Of a DNA stretch of 64,000 nt, positions 1 through 12,006 are shown piece by piece (positions within the stretch are counted from its first letter, which is position 1; every line of letters begins with the position of its first letter). Position numbers and translations under genes: made by a program. The stretch is from Jimgerdemannia flammicorona. Lineage: Eukaryota; Mucoromycota; Endogonomycetes; Endogonales; Endogonaceae. Under the pieces are notes generated by a model. It was not told where the DNA came from. It worked only from the letters and a program-made list of their open reading frames with translations, and made no database searches. The stretch is taken from assembly GCA_003990745.1 (NCBI GenBank), contig RBNI01000004.1, forward strand, positions 1-64,000, written 5' to 3'.

Positions 1-43
1 AAAAAAAAAAAAAACTAAAGGATAGTCTGGGACAGACTACTCT

Positions 44-1256
44 TTAGTGGGGGCTGATGTGACAAACTACAAAATATAGCAATCTTGAAACCTAACTAGA
101 TAATGTGAATATTAGCATAGTATAGTAACCAACAACCATTATTGCAGAAAATATATAAATAACCAGATAGCCAAAGAAGGAAATAATGTGAACAGTGGCT
201 ATTCCCTAGACAGTGACTGTCTGCTGGACAGCAGCTGTCTACCCAAACATACCATAAATAGCAAATCTATAGTTAGCCAGATAGCAACTAGATAGCAACC
301 ACAATATATAAAATACCCCAGAGACAAGAGTGAATAAACCTCAGTCTGAAATACAAATACCAAAAAAGCCTCTAAAGATTGAGCATTGGTCCTCTTTCTA
401 CTCTGGTTCACTTTCCAATATAAAGCTTGAAGATTTTGCTGCTAAGTTTGAGTGAAGAACTTCGCCACCTTTGGAATTATTAGTATGCTTGCCAGACTAA
501 GTCTGAAGAATCTGAGTTTGCTGCCAAGTTCAAGGAAGAACCTTGCTGCCATTTTCAAGTTATCCACCACATTCCCAGAAGAGCCTGCCTTTCTTGCCAC
601 AAGTTAGTCTTTCTGATACAACTTTGTAGTGATCTGTTCATGCAAACAAAGCCAGTCTAGATGTAACTTGCGAAGAACCTGAGTTGTTTCCCAGTTGAGG
701 CTAAATCTGCACCATAGTATTCTCAGTTGAAGCCACCAATTCAGAAGAATCTGTGCCACCCAAGTATTATTCCCAGAAGAGCCTAGTATAGAAGAACTTG
801 CTATCAGTATAATTCCCAACAAACCATCTCAGGAAGAACCCATGCCATCCTCTATTTTCAGTGAGCCAAATCAAGTTATCTGTTAGAAATCACATACTTT
901 TGGAGATTATTGCACTATACAAGAGATCATCACACCAGAAATTATATACTTTTGGAGATTATTGCACTATACAAGAGATCATCACACCAGAAATTACATA
1001 CTTTTGGAGATTGCCTCGCTATACAAAATTGTGGCATTTCCAGTTGACCCAAATAAGGAACCCACTTATGCTACATACAAATTGACCACCACTCAAGAAG
1101 AAAACTGCTCACACAAACTGCTACTATACCCAAGAATCTGTTCCAAAAAGGAAGCCACTTGCACAGTATCTAGATCTTGACTATTATACTGCTAAACACC
1201 TAGAACATTTTGTTGCTTTTAACAAAGTAACTAAGGGCTTAAGCCAAACTACATCA
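44..1256 (+). mobile_element. 3' LTR of an LTR retrotransposon (body off the left edge), or solo LTR
   Basis: The segment begins TGATGT and ends ACATCA, a 6 bp inverted pair typical of LTR ends. Directly before it (44-54) is a G-rich polypurine tract (AGTGGGGGC), as expected for the internal side of a 3' LTR. It lies inside hAT-1 coding sequence, since hAT-like reading resumes at about 1264. Short frames in it look accidental. I cannot tell Copia from Gypsy because no internal coding sequence is in the window, and no second LTR copy is visible. Confidence 0.6.
886..1016 (+). repeat. 52-bp direct tandem repeat inside the left LTR
   Basis: The phrase acatacttttggagatt recurs at about 892, 944 and 996, giving a 52 bp unit in roughly 2.4 copies. 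The first two units are almost identical and the third diverges after 1010. It probably arose by slippage within the LTR. Confidence 0.85.
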
Positions 1257-1263
1257 ACCCCCA

Positions 1264-4200
1264 ACTTTGTAATTTGCCTCTATTGAGTCTAACATATTAC
1301 AATAGTTATTATGAATTCAGAGCTAAAAGATCTCTTTTGCCTTCTGAAATCAGATATTACTATTTCTTCTACTGGAACTATATAAAATGAAATTAAACTG
1401 ATCTTTAAACAGAACCATGATACTGTCAAAATTATGCTACAGATAAGATTTAATATTTTAATGTTGAATATTAATTTGAATATTTCTAAGTTGAATATCT
1501 ATTTAAATTAATCTTATTTCAATTTAATTTATTCAAAAATAAAATATATCAGATCAAATATCCTTCACTATTGATATATAGACATTACTAAATATATATA
1601 TAATTTTTGAAATTAATGCACATTAGATCTGTCAGAATTGGCAACTCAACTATATATTGATTGATTTTGTCAAGCTATCAGGATCTCATTTGGGTGAAAA
1701 TCTTACTAATGCCTTTAAAAAATGTATTCGAGATTTTAGTATACAGACAAAGGTATGTAGAGAGTAAGTCTTTAGGTTAGGTTTTTAAAAAAGATCAGGA
1801 TTTTCGAAAAAGGTTGAGATTTATAAAAATTGTCAAGACTTTCAAAAAAGATTGGGATTTTTGAAAAAGGTTGGGATTTTCAAAAAAAACTATTATTTTA
1901 TATTTTGAATTATTGATTTTTCACTCTAGATATTAGCTATAACAACAGATAATATATCTAACAATAACATATTTTTTCAAGCAATTAGAATAGAGTTTGA
2001 TACTGGCCTCAACTATCAGTCAATACAATATGTTTGCTGTCTGGCTCATATCATTAATTTGACCACTCAGGCCTTTTTAGTCTATATGAAGACTGATGAT
2101 GATGGAGAAATAACTTCAAGGCTCTAGATAAGTATTAATAAGATCTGGTCATTACCATAGTATCTTGAGTGATTTAAAGTACAATATAAAGTTTTTAGAA
2201 TCAACAATTTAAAAGAACTTACATATTTTGAATATTAAGACTTAGTAGAACTCAATATATTTTATAATTGAACAGACCTTGGAATTATCAGAGATAAGCT
2301 TTATATTATTATATTATGTTATATTTATTAATGAATTAATTTTTATTAATAGCCCTTAATCTCAATAGTTATAACTAATAAAGATTTGCAAAAATATACC
2401 ATTAAAGATAAATATACTTAGCAGATGTTAAAAGATATTATTTCTATTCTAAAGAGCTTTCAAAAAGCAATAGATCTTACAGCTCATCATAAATATACAA
2501 CAATTTATACTGCTATTCTGATTTACAACTTTCTACTGAATATATTAGAGGATAATAATAAAGATATTTAAATATATATAGTAAAGACAAGAGAGCTAGA
2601 TATCATTTACCAGGCAATAATGGCAGTTATTGATAAGTTGAAGATATACTATTCAATGATAGATAATCTTTATTATATTGATACTAGTAAGTAATTTTGA
2701 AATTTATTTGGTGCTAAAGATAGCATATATCTATTTCAAAATTCGAAATTTGCTTGATTAGTTAGTCACTACAAATCTATTTCGAAATTAGAATGAAACC
2801 AGTTCTTGATCCCAGGATTAAACTAGAATATTATTTATTCTATTATTGGGAAGACATTTGGATTGAAGAGGCTGAAAACACAATTTATATAGTCTATAAT
2901 AAAAACTATACCAATGCCTCTTTCTCCACTATCTTACCAGTCATAATGGTTTGATAGACAACCTTCTGAGTCTACTTTTCACAATTATTACCCCCTCTAC
3001 CTTGGGTTGGTTTGCTGTATCTGTTGCAGGATAGTGAGAGAGAGGCAATAGTGATGAGTTGCCCTTTTATTAGTATCTGATTAGTATATTCTCCACTTTT
3101 TTATAGTTTCTGGTACCTTTGGCTATATCTGGAGTATATCTGTTTTGGTGTGGCACTTTCTTCCTTTTGCTGTCACCAACAAGGTACTGTTTCAGTATAT
3201 CATGAGTTATATAGAGAGTCGGCTGACCTTGGGTATCAAGTGCCCAGTGTAGGTTATCTGCAGGTTCTTAGTACCTATAGTGGGGTCCTCTAGCTTTAGC
3301 AAGCTTCCCAGCAAGTATAGTTCTGGCATAGGTGACTGTTTTTCAAGTATTGTTAGGATGGGAGAGGAGATAGCCATCACAGATAGGAGGAAGGGTGATT
3401 ATGGTGAACCAGTAGGATGCCAGGCTGGGGGCAGTCATTGGGGCTGAGGCAAGTACTGCTTCAGTGGGGCCTTTTAATTAGTACAGAGCAGTTAGATAGT
3501 AGGTATCACTCTCAGCTTCTTTTGGCAATTTGGTGGGTTGGGCCCTGGTCATTGGAAGGGGTCAGGGGGCCTGAGGCTACCTATTTCAGGTGTCTTGGCT
3601 ATACTCAACTAGAACCAAGAGCTAATATGACAATGTGATCAAGGTCTATAAGCTTGAGTAGTAGGGTATTGGGGGTCTCCTCCCACCTCATGTGTAAGTC
3701 CTTTACTTACCTTGACTGGAAGAATCAGGCCCTATCCACTGTAATGTACTTTGATGAGAGTTTTTCTTTACTTATTGTTCTCTTTGAGGTAACAGGGGCT
3801 ATTCTATTTGGCTCAGGTATGGCCTTATATATATATGTTGGGGTCTTGGGTATACACTTTTGATCATTGGTATATGGCTGGGTTCTCTCTAGTGATAGGA
3901 AGAGTATAGTGTGCAGAATGAGGTATGGGCCACTATAGACTCTGCTGCACCTAGTATGGTTGAGCTGCTGGACAATAGCTAGCCTAAGTTAATAGGGGGG
4001 TAGTGCTTAGTGGGTGGTAGGAGAGAGTTTTGGCCTATATAGTCTAGGTTCTCTTCCAATAAAAATCCATGGAACTTTGAGTCTATTAAAAAAAAAAAAA
4101 AAAAAAAAAAAACAAAAACTATACCTCTCCATCTGGATCAGTTTATTATATAAATTCTGAAGTAAATAATGCTGATGCTACAATTGAAGTAGATGACATC

Positions 4201-4620
4201 AATACTGAACTAAATCAATATATATTCTTCAACAAAAGATAAACCCTGATAACAAATCCTAAATAGGAAGTAGATATATATTTAAAAAGTAAAATTGTTA
4301 AATTTCAATCAGAAGTTGATACATTATCTTGGTAGTAAGTGAGTTGGATTTTCATTTTCAAATTAGGTCTATTTCAAACCACTGAGTTTTTCTAATTGAT
4401 TGATTTATTAGAAACATTAGAGCCATAGTGGAGATTTTCGAAATCTAGTGAAAATGGCATATGACTATTTAGCTATCCCAGTAACAAGTGCTCCAATTGA
4501 GCAGATTTTTTTCAAATAATACAGATCTTATAATACTCAAAAGAGGTGTTTTAGACTCTGAAACAATTCATGAATATATATATTTAAAGGTATGACAATC
4601 AGTCTAGTATTCCAATAACA
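1264..4620 (+). pseudogene. hAT-1 transposase gene, decayed, split by a retroposon
   Basis: Reading across stops and frame changes gives hAT transposase landmarks in order. These are DFVKLSGSHLGENL near 1661-1700, LAITTDN near 1930-1950, an LAHIINLTTQAF stretch near 2040-2080, LDPRIKLEYY near 2810-2840, and the C-terminal dimerisation block (AIPVTSAPIEQ, then LKRGVLDSETIHEYI) at about 4470-4590. hAT transposases cut and paste DNA and leave 8 bp duplications. Many in-frame TAA/TAG codons show it is dead. A poly(A)-tailed element occupies 2913-4112 between the DPRIK block and the rest. I could not fix the terminal inverted repeats, so the outer limits are approximate. Confidence 0.75.
2913..4113 (+). 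mobile_element. Non-autonomous poly(A)-tailed retroposon, copy 1
   Basis: About 1.2 kb that ends in a run of 25 A (4088-4112), with an AATAAA signal about 30 nt before the tail. It is flanked by a 12 bp direct repeat, aaaaactatacc, at 2901-2912 and 4114-4125, and it interrupts hAT-1 coding sequence. Copy 2 at 30066-31286 matches it end to end. I see no reverse-transcriptase or other long frame. The structure is that of an RNA-polymerase-II-type transcript reinserted by LINE machinery supplied in trans. Confidence 0.85.
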
Positions 4621-4956
4621 ATAGTCAATCCCAAATCTTGAAATATAGTTAAATTTTGAAATACAAAATAAATATAATACTCAGATATTATATTATACAA
4701 GCATGACCCAGAACTTATGGATATACCATATCTGAATATAATTTCTGAATATATATCTAATTGTCATATTTGAATATGATTTCTATTATTTCTAGCCCCA
4801 ATGAGATAAGTGAGATATCATTGTATCTGTCTGAGAGTACTAGAGATGGATGATAAGCAGCATGAATAGCATAATATATAGAATTTCAAATATATTCAAA
4901 GCTTAAGGATATACATTATATGTATCTACTTGGTTGCTATATCTGAAATACTTATA
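4621..4956. other. AT-rich spacer, no gene seen
   Basis: Low-complexity AT-rich DNA between hAT-1 and the minisatellite. I see no coding homology. Confidence 0.6.
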
Positions 4957-5385
4957 CTTACAAGCTTGTTAGTCTGCAAGCCTGCAAGCAATAAGCATAA
5001 GCCAAGAGCTTTGAATATTGCAGCCTGCAAGCCTGCAATCCTACAAGCAATAAGTGTAAGCTGAGAGCTTTGAATATTACAATAAGTATAAGTCTGCAAG
5101 CCCATAATTCTGTGAAACCAAAAGCTTTAAATATTGTAACAAGTATAAGCTTATAATCCTGCAAGCAATAAGTATAAGCTGAGAGCTTCAAATATTACAG
5201 CAAGTATATGCCACAATTCTGCAAGTAATAAGTATAAGCTGAGAGCTTCAAATATTACAATAAGTATAAGCTAAGAGCTTTGAATATTACAATAAGTATA
5301 AGCTAAGAGCTTTAAATATTGCAATAAGTACAAGCCTACAATCTTGCAAGCAATAAGTATAAGCTGAGAGCTTCAAATATTATAT
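4957..5385 (+). repeat. Minisatellite, degenerate units with 'ataagtataagct(g/a)agagctt'
   Basis: About ten imperfect units share ataagtataagctgagagc, followed by ttcaaatatta and sometimes cctgcaagcaataag. Unit length varies from about 34 to 60 bp because of internal deletions. Frames through it are repeat artefacts. Confidence 0.85.
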
Positions 5386-5443
5386 AGGTAAAATATATAA
5401 ATAAGCCGGCTTTAATAATAAAAAATAAAACAAAAAACAAAAA

Positions 5444-6184
5444 ATGACCTCACCTTATAAAAAACTTCAATTCTATATTGATCATCTTTCTGAAGTCTTT
5501 GAGGATATGAACCATACTATCAATAATATTATCATCTGGTTGGATGATGAGGAACCTAAGACTGATGATAAATATAAGAAGAAGAAGAAGAAAATTGAAG
5601 AAGTAATCAAGCAATTTATCTCAAGGATAGTTTCTGAAGCTACCCCTCAGACTGCCCCTGAAGCCTCCACTCCTGAGACTCCTGAAGCTGTTGCTGCCAC
5701 TGTCCAAGCCACCACTTAAGCCCAAGCCACTGTCCAAACCCAAGCCACTGCCCTAGCCCAAGCTGCCACTATTTAAGCTCAAACTGCTACTACTGCCCAA
5801 GCTACCACCCAAGCTACCACCTAAGCTACTGCCCAAGCCCAAGCTACCACTTAAGCCCAAGCCACTACCCAAGTCCAAGCCACTGCCTAAGCCTAAGCCA
5901 CTACTCTAGCCCAAGTTGCTGCTTAAGCCCAAGCTGCCATCTAAGTCCAAGCTACTACTGCCACCTAAGCCACCACCACTGTACCTCTAAAAACTAAAGG
6001 TCAATCTCATATAAGCTACAATAATTGCAGAAGATATAGAAAACCATATTATACTTTTGTCAAAATCTATCAATAACTCAATTCATTGATCTTTGATCTT
6101 TTACTAAGAAAGAGCTCGTATAATAATGCTCACTAGATAGCTATCACTATGGCCAGGCATGGCAGAGATCAGGACCAGGGGTGA
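5444..6184 (+). pseudogene. Decayed Gln/Ala/Thr-rich gene (unrecognised)
   Basis: An open 91-codon start is followed in the same frame by a long Ala-Gln-Ala-Thr repeat. It has an acidic and Lys-rich N-terminus (DDEEPKTDDKYKKKKKK, then a Pro/Glu/Ala/Thr segment). From 5717 to about 5970 the frame is broken by nine TAA codons, each at a place where neighbouring repeats have CAA. The frame is otherwise kept to about 6000 and then continues with a basic segment (NNCRRYRKPYY). This fits a retroelement gag-like or host low-complexity protein killed by C-to-T changes. I do not recognise the family. Confidence 0.5.
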
Positions 6185-6640
6185 GAATTTTGAAAATATA
6201 TATTAGTTATATATGAATTTTGATAAGGTGTGAATTTTAGTTATATATTTATATATAACATATCTTTTAAATAAAGAACTGATATAATTAGTAAGCCACT
6301 GAGAATCTTGAATTGATATTCAATTCAATTCAACTAATTTTAATTAGACCCTTAATTCAATTTGACTAATTTAAATTAGACTCTCAATTTGAATACAAAA
6401 ATCCCCAATTTGATTCAATTTGAATTAACTCTAATTTAATTCAATTTAAATTAATTCAATTTGTTTGAGAGTACTAATAGTGACTAAGTTAAGATTTTTT
6501 TTTCTATAAGCTATTTTATATAGTTGTGAGATCTATATATTTATACAATCTATATAATTATGAGTTTTATATAGTTGTGCTTTTTATATAATTATACAAA
6601 TTATATAACTATAAGATTGAGTGACTACTAACTATAATTC

Positions 6641-6726
<86 letters not shown>

Positions 6727-6985
6727 ATGAGAATATTCTTTTTATCAATTTTTATTAGAAGAGAACCTAGACTATATAGACTAAAACTCTCTCTTATCTC
6801 CTCACTAAGTACTGTATTACTATAAATCTAGACTAACTATTATTTAATAGCTTAACTATACTAGATATAGTAGAACTTATAATAGTCTATATCTCATTCT
6901 ATATATTATGCTCTTTCTACTATTAAAGAGAAGTAACTATATATCTATAACTAAAGACATATATTCAAAACCTCAATATATATGT
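6185..6985. repeat. AT-rich spacer with an 80-nt poly(T) run
   Basis: Very AT-rich and nearly CpG-free. Positions 6643-6722 are an uninterrupted run of 80 T. Before it lie short attempts at tandem ttgaattaa-type repeats (6310-6450). No coding signal was found. The T run could be the tail of a minus-strand retroposon, but no matching body or target duplication is evident. Confidence 0.7.
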
Positions 6986-8583
6986 TGTCATATTTTGATC
7001 ACTGAGTCCTTCAAATATACCAGATTCTTTTCAAGATATATCTCTTAGACTAACTCAAGTTTGTTATAAGTAAGTTCTTATTGGAGTGCCTTCTCAAGGT
7101 CTTATAGTCCTCAAACTTCTTATCTTTAACTATCTTATTATCTCTTAGATTGCTTTATAAGAAAGTATATATAAGTAAACTTGACTGAATGAACTGACTT
7201 TATTTCAGAGGAAATAAGAGGGATATTTATACAAAATATAATTCAATGATTGCTAAGATATAAAGCTAAATATAAATTCCAATAACAAAAATAAAATGCC
7301 AGGACAGGAAAAACTGCTAAGTTCCAGGGTCAGTACTGATGGTTGTATAAGTTCAGAATGCTGGTATAATTCAGTATTATATCAAAATGTCAGTGCTGGC
7401 TTTATTCAGTATTACATCAAAATGCCAGTGCTGGCATTATTCAGTGTTATATCAAAATACTGGTGCTGGTATTATTCAGTGTAACCAAGAGACTTAGAGC
7501 AGAATGTTCAAGACTATAGGGGCTTCATTCTCATCAGAGGTCAGGATGTCTTCAAAAGAGATGAGATCTGTGAATGTCTCATCTGTCTCATCATCATCAT
7601 CATATAGGTCATGCATTTTGCATACTTTACATACTTTGCATGTGTTACACAGGATGACGTCATCATGTTCAGCAGCAGTAGTGGTGGGAATAAGAAGATC
7701 TGGAGCTCTCCAGTCTATGAGGTTCTCTTCCACAAAATAGGGAACAAATGTGAGGTCTTGGGGAGGTCTAACCTGGATGCTTGGGCCTTGGAATACTGAG
7801 ATCAATCCTTGCAGGAATTGATCTGGGTTGTCCTAGAGAATGAGATGCCAGAAGTTTTCTACTTCATCACTATTGAGGGTGATAGTGGACTGGGCTTCTG
7901 TGGCCACCCTAGCTTCTAGTACATTGATACAGTGGGATAACAGGTCTCTGAAATCTGAGACTCTAACATACTCCAAGTTGGAGATCAACTATGGTGCATG
8001 CCTGAAGATCTAATGGATCTTCTTAGCTATCCTTGTTTTGCATATATTTATGGGAGTGGCATCTTGTAGCTCTTGAGTGCTGGCCTGTGGAAACTCCCGG
8101 TAGAGGAAGTTTCCTATTTCATACTTCTGCTATATTTGGAGGCATTCAGTAGCAATGGTGATCCTTGTTTCCATTTCATGATAGTAGAGGATATAATGAT
8201 AAAAGTCACCAGTACTCAGGTTGACACTCAAAGTCCTTCTTGAGTGGGTCCTCATGGCTCTTCTGATGTCTTGGAATATCCTTTCTTCAACTGAAATGCC
8301 TTAGTGGTTCCTTGACATTGAGGTTTGGTGAGCAGTAGGCATTTTGTTTGTGATAAGTCTTTGAGCTATTTTGGGATTAGTTGGTCTTATTAGTTACTGC
8401 TACTGCAGTTCCTTGATTCTTCTTTTATATTCTTCAAGATACTTAACTATGGTCACAATGACTCACAGTTGGTCATTATTGCTCATCTCATATGCTATAT
8501 GATCTTCTTGTACTCTGATCTGGTGGCTTGCAAGAAAAGACTGTCTCCTGTGCTAATGTCATTATTCTGGGGTCACTGTTATA
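6986..8583 (-). repeat. Gypsy-A 3' LTR (left copy)
   Basis: About 1.6 kb, aligned along its length to 14287-15830. The terminal TATAACAG on the minus strand differs from TGTAACAG in the other LTR by one C/T transition. Its internal 186 bp block 7847-8032 is in the opposite orientation to the matching block of the right LTR. Confidence 0.9.
7494..8342 (-). pseudogene. LTR-encoded ORF of Gypsy-A, ancestral orientation, three stops
   Basis: The frame runs 283 codons from an ATG at 8342 to a stop at 7494, entirely inside the LTR. Three in-frame TAG codons interrupt it. One follows KIH (the other copy has CAG there), one follows RHAP, and one precedes DNPDQF. Visible features are a basic N-terminal half, a central segment rich in Glu/Val/Ala, and an acidic C-terminus (DDDDETDETF, SDENEAP). 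There is no signal peptide, membrane segment or recognised domain. Length is a multiple of three in both LTR copies, suggesting it once coded. Function unknown. Confidence 0.6.
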
Positions 8584-8594
8584 TCTTCCTCCTG
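8584..8594 (-). promoter_or_regulatory. Polypurine tract of Gypsy-A
   Basis: On the minus strand AGGAGGAAGA directly precedes the 3' LTR. This is the expected plus-strand primer for reverse transcription. G2 has a similar CAGAAGGAAG at the same place. Confidence 0.75.
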
Positions 8595-10245
8595 AATAAG
8601 GATCTTCTTGAGCATCCTTATTCATTAGTCTAGTTCTGAAAAATTTGCTGATCTCATAACCTCTGGCAAGGGGTCAAAAAGTGGTGTTTATGGGCTGGCA
8701 TCTTCTCTTTGTATTTTGGTGTGATGGTGAAGGGTTGCTCCCTTTATATAGAGCAAGGGCCTGATTCTGATCTTGACTAATCAGTTGATGGTTCAAACTC
8801 CTCTGGCTTCAAAAGTCTCATGGATGAGTAGTTACTGGTACTGTATCTCTTAGAGAATAGTCCAGACAAATAGCCTGCTAGTTACAGGACATATTGTTAC
8901 AATTTGCGAACTAGAACCTCATAGGTGGTTATTACATTTTGCTTCTCTTATATAGGTTTGTGGTACTTCTTGAGTCTGTTCCTGTGTACTGTGGTAGGCA
9001 GTATGGTCTCTGAGATTTTTTTAAGCCAGAAGGTAGTTTCCTTGATATCTTGTATGTAGAAGAGTCCTTCTCATTTGGGCTTCAGTTTTTGTGACCATGA
9101 GACTTCTACCATATTTCAATACAGTAGGACCTTTTCTCTGATTTGGATGGGTTCTAGGATCTTGTGATTATTTTCTGCATTCTTTCTTATCAGTGCTTGT
9201 GACTTGATGATATAATCTTCAGCCTTCTTTCTGATTTGGTATAGTCTCTGGATTTCTGCATTGACCTGTCTCTAAGTTAGGTCTAGATTTGTAACTAAGG
9301 TTCCAATAAAATCTTCTTCTCCAAAGAACAGTTCTCTTGGGGTAAAGTGTGTGCTCTGTGATCATATATCTTATAGGACAGAGAGGGCAGTTGGGAGATA
9401 GTTATCCCAATTCTCATATGTCTCTGAGATCTTTGCTAGAATGTTCTTGAGGATCTTGTTGGTTCTCTCTATCTGTCCATTTCCTTGAGGGTGGTACATA
9501 GTGGTCTTGATATACTGGATCTTGTATTTCTGATACATTATCTCATAGAATCTATTGACAAATTCTGTGCCATAGTCTGTTGTGATTTGCTTCAGTGTCT
9601 TGTAGTAACAGATGATTTCTCAGTATAGGAAGTCAGCTATAGAGAGGGCATTGGCTTCTTGTAATGCTTCTGCTTCTATCCATTTGGTAAAGAGGTCTAC
9701 AATAACTATAATATATGTAGCAGTTTCCTGATAGTATTACTGATAGTGGCCCAATGATATCTATTGTAATATGGTGGAAGGAGATAGGCTTAATTATTGA
9801 TGATCTGGGTGCCTGGTCTTACTGATTTTGTTTCTGTTTTTGGCACTTGTCACACCCTTTGACAAATTGGTGCAGGTTTTCTTCCATCTTAGACCACTAT
9901 ATGGTTCTTTTTGCCTTATCATATATATTAGTTCCTTCTAGATATCCTTGCTCATATACTTCCTTCATTACTTGATACTTCTTATGTTTAGGTATTACTA
10001 GCTTTCCTCCTTTTCTGAATGTAGTGTTGTCTAGTTCAAACTGTTTCTAAGTCCAGTTAATGATAGTGATTGTCCAGGGTTCGAGGTGGTTGAGCATCTT
10101 CCACTGCTCAAGATAGCTGATTAATCCATAGTATAGCTCCTTATTCATGTTGAATAGTCTTGATGGGGGTGTTTCGGGGTGTCCTTGAGAGTGCATCAGC
10201 ATTGATATTGATTCTTCCTGAGTAGTGCTTAATAGTACAGTCATA
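8595..10245 (-). pseudogene. Gypsy-A integrase region, decayed
   Basis: On the minus strand, downstream of RNase H, fragments read as integrase. A segment corresponding to the Cys pair of the HHCC finger lies near 9830-9880. A catalytic-core start (ITIDIIGPLS) lies near 9750-9780, and further pieces run down to 8.7 kb. Frame changes and TAA/TAG codons are frequent, and no open stretch exceeds about 65 codons. Placement rests on order and on similarity to the better-kept integrase at 28.2-29.4 kb. Confidence 0.6.
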
Positions 10246-12006
10246 CTCTTACAGCTTGTAGATCTATCTGGTATATATTTCTTTGGGGTTCAGAGTGTAG
10301 AATAGCCAGACAAGAGTGGAATAGTCTGTTTGAATAGTGAAGTGTTTCTCGGCTAAGTAGTAGTGGAACTTGTCTACTGCCCAAACTTCTGCTAAGTATT
10401 CGAGCTTGCATAACTCATAGTTCTATTCCACTCTGTGGGTACCTTGGCTTGCATAGGAGATAATATATTTATGTCCATCTTTTTTCTGAGCTAGGACTGT
10501 TCCAAGTCCTATAGTGCTTGCATCTGTCTGCAGGATGAATTCTAGGTTCCAATCTGGTCTTCTGAGGATAGGTGCTTGGGTCAACCTGGTCTTGAGTTCA
10601 TTGAAGGTTTCTTGGCACTCCTTGGTTCATTCGAATTTGGTTTTCTTCTTCAGTAGCTCATAGATAGGTGCTACAATGTTGGAATATCCTTTGATGAATC
10701 TTCTGTAGTAGCTGGCCAGTCCAAGGAAGGCATAGACTTCTGTGGTTGTTCTGGGTCTTGGGTAGGCTGCAACAGCCTCAATCTTCATGGGGTCTGTGTA
10801 AATTCTGGTCTGGTTGATGAGGTGTCCTAGATGGGTGATTTCTTGAGCTGCAAACTTGCATTTCTTAGGCTTGATGTAAAGGCCATGCTTCTTGAGCTTC
10901 TTGAGAGCTAGCTGTATGTGATTGATATATTCCTGTATAGTGTTGCTGAAGATGATCATATCATCAACATAGACAAAGAGCCATTTTCTAATCTTGTTGC
11001 TGAAGACTCTGTTCATCATTCACTGGAAACTTGCTAGGGCATTGCACATTCCAAATGGCATTCGCAGATAGATATAGGTGGCATCAGGTATGATGAAGAC
11101 TGATTTCTCATTAGTATCTTGAGTGAGACCAATCTGATGGAAGCCTGAAAACAGATCCAAGGTGGTGTAGTATTTGGCTTCACTTCCAAGAGTGGTGAGG
11201 ATTTCTTGAATATTTGGCAAGGGCTGCCTATCCTTCTTGGTGATGGCATTGAGCTTCCTGTAGTCAATGTAGAGTCTTGGCACAAACTCTCCAGGCTTGC
11301 TTCCTTTCTTTGGGGCAAGGACAATGAGTGAAGCCCAGGGACTGATAACTTGCTTGATAATTCCAGCTTCTTCCATTTTCTTGAGTTCTGCTTGCAGCCA
11401 TTCTCTATAAGCAGATGGTATGGGTTTGGCTTTCTGGTAGATGGGCTTGGTATCACCAGTGTCAACTTCATAGTAGTACTTGGGTTCTTGATTGTGGATA
11501 TTCTTGAAGTCTGTAGCAAGTACTCCTTCATTCTGGTGTAGGATCTTGAGAAGTTGTTCTTCTAGGGAAAAGTTTTCTCCAATAGTATATGTGTGCTTGT
11601 TCTGATCCTTGTCTTTCTTGTGCTCAAGTTCAGTAATCTTGGTGGCAGCATAGGCTCCTCTTCCAGTAGATCCAAAGCCTTGTTCTTCTCTCTTGGTCTT
11701 GATAAATTTGATGGCTTCAATGATCTTGGGTTTCTTGATTTCATAGATCAGCATCTGGCCAATTCTGTCATGCTTCTTGACTTTGAATAGGGTGGTGGGG
11801 TTGTGATTTCTGACTATGAGGAAGATCTCACCAGTATAATCAGGGTCAATTACTCCTCCTTTAACTAAGATTTCACTTTTGGCCAGACTACTCCTAGTCT
11901 TGATAATTCTGGTATGGTTCTCTAACAGCTTAACTCCAATTCCAGTGCCAAGTAGGGTGGTGGTCTGTGGTTTGAGAGTAGCATCTTGAATACTGACAAG
12001 GTCCAT
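10246..12006 (-). pseudogene. Gypsy-A pol: dUTPase-like segment, reverse transcriptase, RNase H
   Basis: The first frame (12006-11020) opens with dUTPase signatures: RSSLA, GGVIDPDYTGE, DRIGQML and GFGSTGR, corresponding to motifs 2 to 5. It then enters reverse transcriptase with RLYIDYRKLN, LDLFSGFHQI and LRMPFGMCNA. A TGA stop after ASFQ, where G2 also has TGA, is followed by a second frame (11019-10627). That frame holds the catalytic FVYVDDMIIF and the LGLASYYRRFI thumb. RNase H follows (FILQTDAS, then EYLAEVWAVDKFHYYL near 10.35-10.55 kb) with stops. The RT active-site Asp pair is intact. The dUTPase probably limits uracil incorporation in related elements. Confidence 0.85.

Noticed and set aside
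4957..5385. CRISPR-like array
   Set aside because: Units are contiguous and degenerate without unique spacers, and the genome is eukaryotic. It is a minisatellite.
6643..6722. Poly(T) run as a minus-strand retroposon tail
   Set aside because: No target duplication or matching retroposon body was found beside it, so I left it as a homopolymer.
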